16,743 bases of DNA from positions 1-16,743 of the forward strand of contig CAYJME010000056.1 of the NCBI GenBank assembly GCA_964370795.1, given 5' to 3'. Below the pieces are notes generated by a model. It was not told the DNA's origin, did not search any database, and was given only the letters and a program-made list of their open reading frames with translations. Position numbers and translations under genes: made by a program. This DNA is from JAHFOW01 sp964370795. GTDB lineage: Bacteria > Planctomycetota > Brocadiia > Brocadiales > Brocadiaceae. Shown here one piece after another: positions 13,688-16,743 of the stretch (within the stretch, counting starts at the first letter, position 1; each line of letters opens with the position of its first letter).

Positions 13688-14629
13688 TTGAGATTGAAAT
13701 TGGTATTATTTATAGCAGTCCTCTCCGTTATAAGTAATGTAAAAATCTTACCCGCACAGGATTTTGAACTCAGGGAATTACCCGTCACGGTTTCAGTTGT
13801 TCCTGTCAAAGACCTTTCACCGTTGACTGTTGATAAATCCCGGTCGGATATTCTGGATCAGCAAGTTGCAGGGGAATCCAATTTCCTTCGCTCTCAACCA
13901 GCAATAAATAAAGTGCGTAAATTAAAACGCATAAAAGAACTTCCTATAATAGTCACCGATTCTAACGATGAAATTGTCGAAATTGGTTCCTTTAAGGGAA
14001 AGGTCTGGGGTATTGAAAATTTTACTACGTTTAGCAGGTATCTGGTTGCTATAAATCCCAGGACAGGACAAATACTGAAACATTTTGATTGTCCGGGAAT
14101 TAGCTCTACAAAATATGTTGGGCTTGGAGTAAGTGAGAAAGACCTGTGGCTCACCAATTCTTATGATAGGGCAATTTACCGGGTAAACCAGAAAAGCGGC
14201 AAGATAAAAAAAATGTATCAACTCGTAGATATTGGCAACCAAATAATTAATGGTGGGGACATTGACAAGGATGGAAATTTCTGGTTTGGACAATGGGACT
14301 ATTATGGAGTTTTGGGGGGATGCAAGTTATTTAAATTTAATCCAGCAACAAAAAAAATTACACAAGTCATGCAAATTTCCAATACGAGATTCATTTATGA
14401 TGTAGCGTTTGATAGCAAGGGATATGCGTACGTTACGGTTTCGGTTTTGACATCAGATATTAAACTCAAACACTTCATTTTCAAACTTGATCTGGTAAAG
14501 CTTAAAGTCGTAGCCAAGTATGAGAGAAATCCTTTAGAATCTACATTGACATTTCTTGACAACAAACTGATGACCGCAGACTATTATTATTGGACAAGGA
14601 AGTACTTTTTCTATAAGGCGCCAAATTAG
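13688..14629 (+). CDS. Exported beta-propeller-like protein, tandem paralog 1
   Basis: A 313-aa protein of unknown function. The start is TTG 13688 with AGGAGGA at the best spacing. Residues 4-20 are a hydrophobic signal segment with likely cleavage after LPA (near 23), so it is probably secreted or periplasmic. A conserved pre-domain, VSVVPVKDLSPLTVD, spans about 35-49. From about 95 on, five blade-like units repeat. Each runs from a DLWLTN or GNFWFGQWD strand to a (V/I)xR(V/F)N(Q/P)xSGKI strand, as in Vgb/NHL/SMP-30-type propellers. There is no recognisable catalytic motif. It is alignable along its whole length to the next gene. The beta-propeller call rests on the repeat rhythm only, and no ligand or substrate can be inferred. 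Confidence 0.7.
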   Translation: MRLKLVLFIAVLSVISNVKILPAQDFELRELPVTVSVVPVKDLSPLTVDKSRSDILDQQVAGESNFLRSQPAINKVRKLKRIKELPIIVTDSNDEIVEIGSFKGKVWGIENFTTFSRYLVAINPRTGQILKHFDCPGISSTKYVGLGVSEKDLWLTNSYDRAIYRVNQKSGKIKKMYQLVDIGNQIINGGDIDKDGNFWFGQWDYYGVLGGCKLFKFNPATKKITQVMQISNTRFIYDVAFDSKGYAYVTVSVLTSDIKLKHFIFKLDLVKLKVVAKYERNPLESTLTFLDNKLMTADYYYWTRKYFFYKAPN

Positions 14630-14784
14630 ATAAATATTTTTTTGAAATTTTCCCAAAGTTAAATTGTTATTCTATTTAAAAATAAGCTTATCTGTATATA
14701 TTTAATTGGTTTCGCCAGAAGTGCCCCTTGGTTTTCGTGGCATTATTTTATGATATTTTTCTCAAATTCAGGAGGTATTGGAAA

Positions 14785-15729
14785 ATGAGAATGTCTTATT
14801 TATTTTGCGGTATTCTGACTTTATCCATCGGTGCCTGCTCTCAGTTTTCATGCACATACGCATCTCATTTTGAAATCAGTCGAACGTCACCATCTCTTTC
14901 TGTTATTCCTCTGGAAAATCTTTCCGATCTTTCTGTTGACCCATCACAAGCGGAAATTTTAAAACAGCTCGTTGAAAGATATTTGGAAAAATATCAGTTG
15001 CAATCAAACGTTCAAAAAGGGAGTACATTAAAGCTTGTGAAATCGATTCCCATGAAGACGTATAAGAAAAATTTTGACGCTGCTGTACTTGAGATTGGGG
15101 CATTTGGAAATTTTTTATGGGGCATTGAATGGGATACCCTTGTTACGAGTGATTATCTCGTTCAGATAAACCCGAAAACAGGCAAGATACTGAAACATTT
15201 TCCCTGTCCTGGCACCAGTCCAGCACAGAGTGTTGGGCTTGGAGTAAGTAAAACCGATCTGTGGATTACCAATTATCTTGATTCTGCAATTTATCAGGTA
15301 GATCAGAAAAGCGGAAGATTAAAAAAAACTTACAAAGTTAAATCAGATCCTAATACGGTAGCTGTCATAAATGGCGGCGCTATTGACAAAAATGGTAATT
15401 TCTGGTTTGGACAATGGGATTTATCCGGTGACAGCAAGGTGTATGAACTCGACCCTTCCACAGGAAAGATAAAACAAGTTTTAAAAATATCGAATGCAAG
15501 CCTGATTTTTGACCTTGCGTTTGACGCAAATGGATTTCTGTATACAACGATAGAGACGCCGGATATTAAGTTCCGTATTTTGAAAATCGATCCCGTAAAT
15601 CTTAAAGTTAAGAATAAATATGAGGTAAAGCCAAAGGAAACAAGTCTTGCGTTTCTGGGCAACCAGCTCATGACAGCATATTTCTTAGGAATTGAGAAAA
15701 AATATTTTCTCTACAAAGCGCCTAAATAG
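14785..15729 (+). CDS. Exported beta-propeller-like protein, tandem paralog 2 (possible lipoprotein)
   Basis: A 314-aa paralog of the preceding gene. I chose ATG 14785 because AGGAGGT lies seven bases upstream; the frame is open back to GTG-type codons near 14728. The signal segment (5-17) ends IGAC, a plausible lipobox with Cys18, so this copy may be lipid-anchored while copy 1 looks soluble. Shared landmarks in the same order: SVIPLENLSDLSVD, the EIGxFxxxxWGIE strand, INPKTGKILKHFPCPG, VGLGVS, DLWITN, GNFWFGQWD (205-213) and the C-terminal YKAP(K/N). Five blade-like units repeat as in copy 1. Function is unknown. The two copies share exact DNA runs of 19 and 23 bases. The gap of 155 bases between them has no terminator and only weak promoter-like sequence. 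Confidence 0.7.
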   Translation: MRMSYLFCGILTLSIGACSQFSCTYASHFEISRTSPSLSVIPLENLSDLSVDPSQAEILKQLVERYLEKYQLQSNVQKGSTLKLVKSIPMKTYKKNFDAAVLEIGAFGNFLWGIEWDTLVTSDYLVQINPKTGKILKHFPCPGTSPAQSVGLGVSKTDLWITNYLDSAIYQVDQKSGRLKKTYKVKSDPNTVAVINGGAIDKNGNFWFGQWDLSGDSKVYELDPSTGKIKQVLKISNASLIFDLAFDANGFLYTTIETPDIKFRILKIDPVNLKVKNKYEVKPKETSLAFLGNQLMTAYFLGIEKKYFLYKAPK

Positions 15730-15820
15730 AAAATTTTTATAAATTTTTTTAAGGAGGTATAGAGTTCATAGTGAATTTTGCCAGCCAATAAATTCATTTG
15801 TCTATGCCTAGTCTATAATT
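15730..15820. other. AT-rich gap before smc
   Basis: No gene. It holds an AAGGAGG at 15751-15757 with no proper reading frame behind it (the nearest GTG, at 15771, gives six codons) and a TATAAT at 15814-15819 too close to the smc ATG to drive it. No GC-rich terminator is seen after paralog 2. Confidence 0.4.
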
Positions 15821-16743
15821 ATGAAACTCAAAAAATTAGAACTCTTCGGATTCAAGTCGTTTGCAGAAAAGACGGAAATTGCTTTTGAAGGCGGAATCAC
15901 TGTCATTGTAGGCCCTAACGGGTGCGGGAAGAGCAATGTTATTGATGCCGTTAAATGGGTGCTGGGCGAGCAAAGCGTGAAGTCGCTCAGGGGCAATGAA
16001 ATGACAGACGTGATCTTTAACGGGACAGAGAAACTTCCGTCATTAGGTTATGCCGAAGTTTCACTGACCGTTCAAAACAATAAAGGGCTATTGCCGCTCG
16101 AATATACGGAAGTTTGCATAACCCGCCGCCTCTATACTTCCGGGGAATCAGAATATCTCATCAACAAACAACCGAGCCGGTTGAAGGATATTAAGGAGCT
16201 TTTTCTCGACACCGGCTTTAGCGCAGACGCATATTCAGTAATTGAGCAAGGAAATGTCGAGGCGTTATTGCAGGCGGATGCAAAGGAACGGAGATACTTG
16301 TTTGAAGAGGCGGCCGGTATCAGTAAGTTCAAGGCACGAAAGAAGGCGGCCCTGAGTAAATTGGAGCACGTTGAACAGAACCTGTTGCGTGTCGGCGATA
16401 TTATTGAAGAATTGCAAAAACAGCTTCGGTCGGTAAAGCTCCAGGCTTCAAAGGCCAGGAAATATCAGGAATACAAGGAATTATTAAAAAGATTAAAAGT
16501 TAACCTGTCACTCAGGAACTATCGTGACCTTAAGGGAAAAAAAGCCGATGTTTCTGAACAGGCGAACCACGTAGAGACAAAGCAGCAGGAGTTGGCGGCC
16601 ATCCTCGGAGAACTGGAAATGCAAATCCAGGAAATTGAAGGCACCGTCGAACAATTAGCGCAGCAATCTGCCCGGATGCAGACGGAAAGGATGAATCTGG
16701 AGGCATATATATCCAAAAATCAGGATAAGATAAAGTTCAACGG
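15821..16743 (+). CDS. smc: Chromosome partition protein SMC, N-terminal part (cut by window end)
   Basis: ATPase of bacterial condensin; its partner ScpA is encoded at 4480. The first 307 codons are in the window and the frame is open to the last base. The start MKLKKLELFGFKSFAEKT is the standard SMC N terminus. Walker A is GPNGCGKS at 31-38, followed by AVKWVLGEQ. The conserved LRGNEMTDVIFNG, AYSVIEQGNVE and FEEAAGISKFKARKK complete the N-terminal ATPase half. From about residue 165 the sequence becomes a heptad-rich coiled coil with many Glu, Lys and Gln. No clear Shine-Dalgarno lies at normal distance before the ATG. The signature motif and Walker B are beyond the window. Identification is certain. 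Confidence 0.97.
   Translation, partial: MKLKKLELFGFKSFAEKTEIAFEGGITVIVGPNGCGKSNVIDAVKWVLGEQSVKSLRGNEMTDVIFNGTEKLPSLGYAEVSLTVQNNKGLLPLEYTEVCITRRLYTSGESEYLINKQPSRLKDIKELFLDTGFSADAYSVIEQGNVEALLQADAKERRYLFEEAAGISKFKARKKAALSKLEHVEQNLLRVGDIIEELQKQLRSVKLQASKARKYQEYKELLKRLKVNLSLRNYRDLKGKKADVSEQANHVETKQQELAAILGELEMQIQEIEGTVEQLAQQSARMQTERMNLEAYISKNQDKIKFN

Noticed and set aside
15751..15791. Strong AAGGAGG followed by a six-codon GTG frame before smc
   Set aside because: Too short and too poorly spaced to call a gene; may be a leftover ribosome binding site.
15814..15819. Perfect TATAAT just before smc
   Set aside because: It is one base from the ATG, so transcription would start inside the coding region, and there is no -35 at proper spacing.

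Overview
The window is a gene-dense bacterial chromosome segment of moderate GC content. It suggests a Gram-negative-type (diderm) organism. The evidence is a Kdo/LPS-export gene group (kdsD, kdsC, an LptC/LptA-like protein), a YidC with the large periplasmic domain of diderms, and a bacterial SMC/ScpA condensin. Protein style and gene mix, including a class III (anaerobic) ribonucleotide reductase, fit an anaerobic planctomycete such as an anammox Brocadia/Kuenenia relative. That placement is an inference from sequence style, not a database match.

Layout. Positions 68-3646 are on the minus strand, in transcription order kdsD, kdsC and a large lptC-like gene, the same order as the E. coli kdsD-kdsC-lptC cluster. 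A divergent control region follows (about 3700-3847), with a recognisable promoter on each strand. Everything after it is on the plus strand: an M50 membrane metalloprotease and scpA (3848-5244); a 59-aa Trm112-like zinc protein, yidC, mnmE and a dCMP deaminase (5348-9169); a 389-base gene-free control region; nrdR, nrdD, an nrdG-type activase and a 27-aa lysine-rich peptide (9559-13492), closed by a rho-independent terminator; two tandem paralogous exported beta-propeller-like proteins of unknown function (13688-15729); and the first 307 codons of smc, cut by the window end.

How the genes work together. Kdo is made through KdsD (isomerase) and KdsC (phosphatase), and LptC-like proteins move finished LPS across the periplasm. 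YidC and MnmE are a common neighbour pair. The nrd block is a self-contained anaerobic dNTP module: the repressor NrdR, the reductase NrdD and its radical-SAM activase. Upstream of nrdR I find two NrdR-box-like sequences exactly 31 bases apart, overlapping a sigma70-like promoter, which implies autoregulation. The dCMP deaminase just upstream also feeds dNTP metabolism.

Most of the window is recognisable housekeeping DNA. The least explained parts are the tandem paralog pair (with long identical DNA stretches), the lysine-rich mini-protein with a very strong ribosome binding site, several perfect or near-perfect palindromes between genes, and an unusually long LptC/LptA composite protein. I see no CRISPR array, insertion sequence, tRNA or rRNA.
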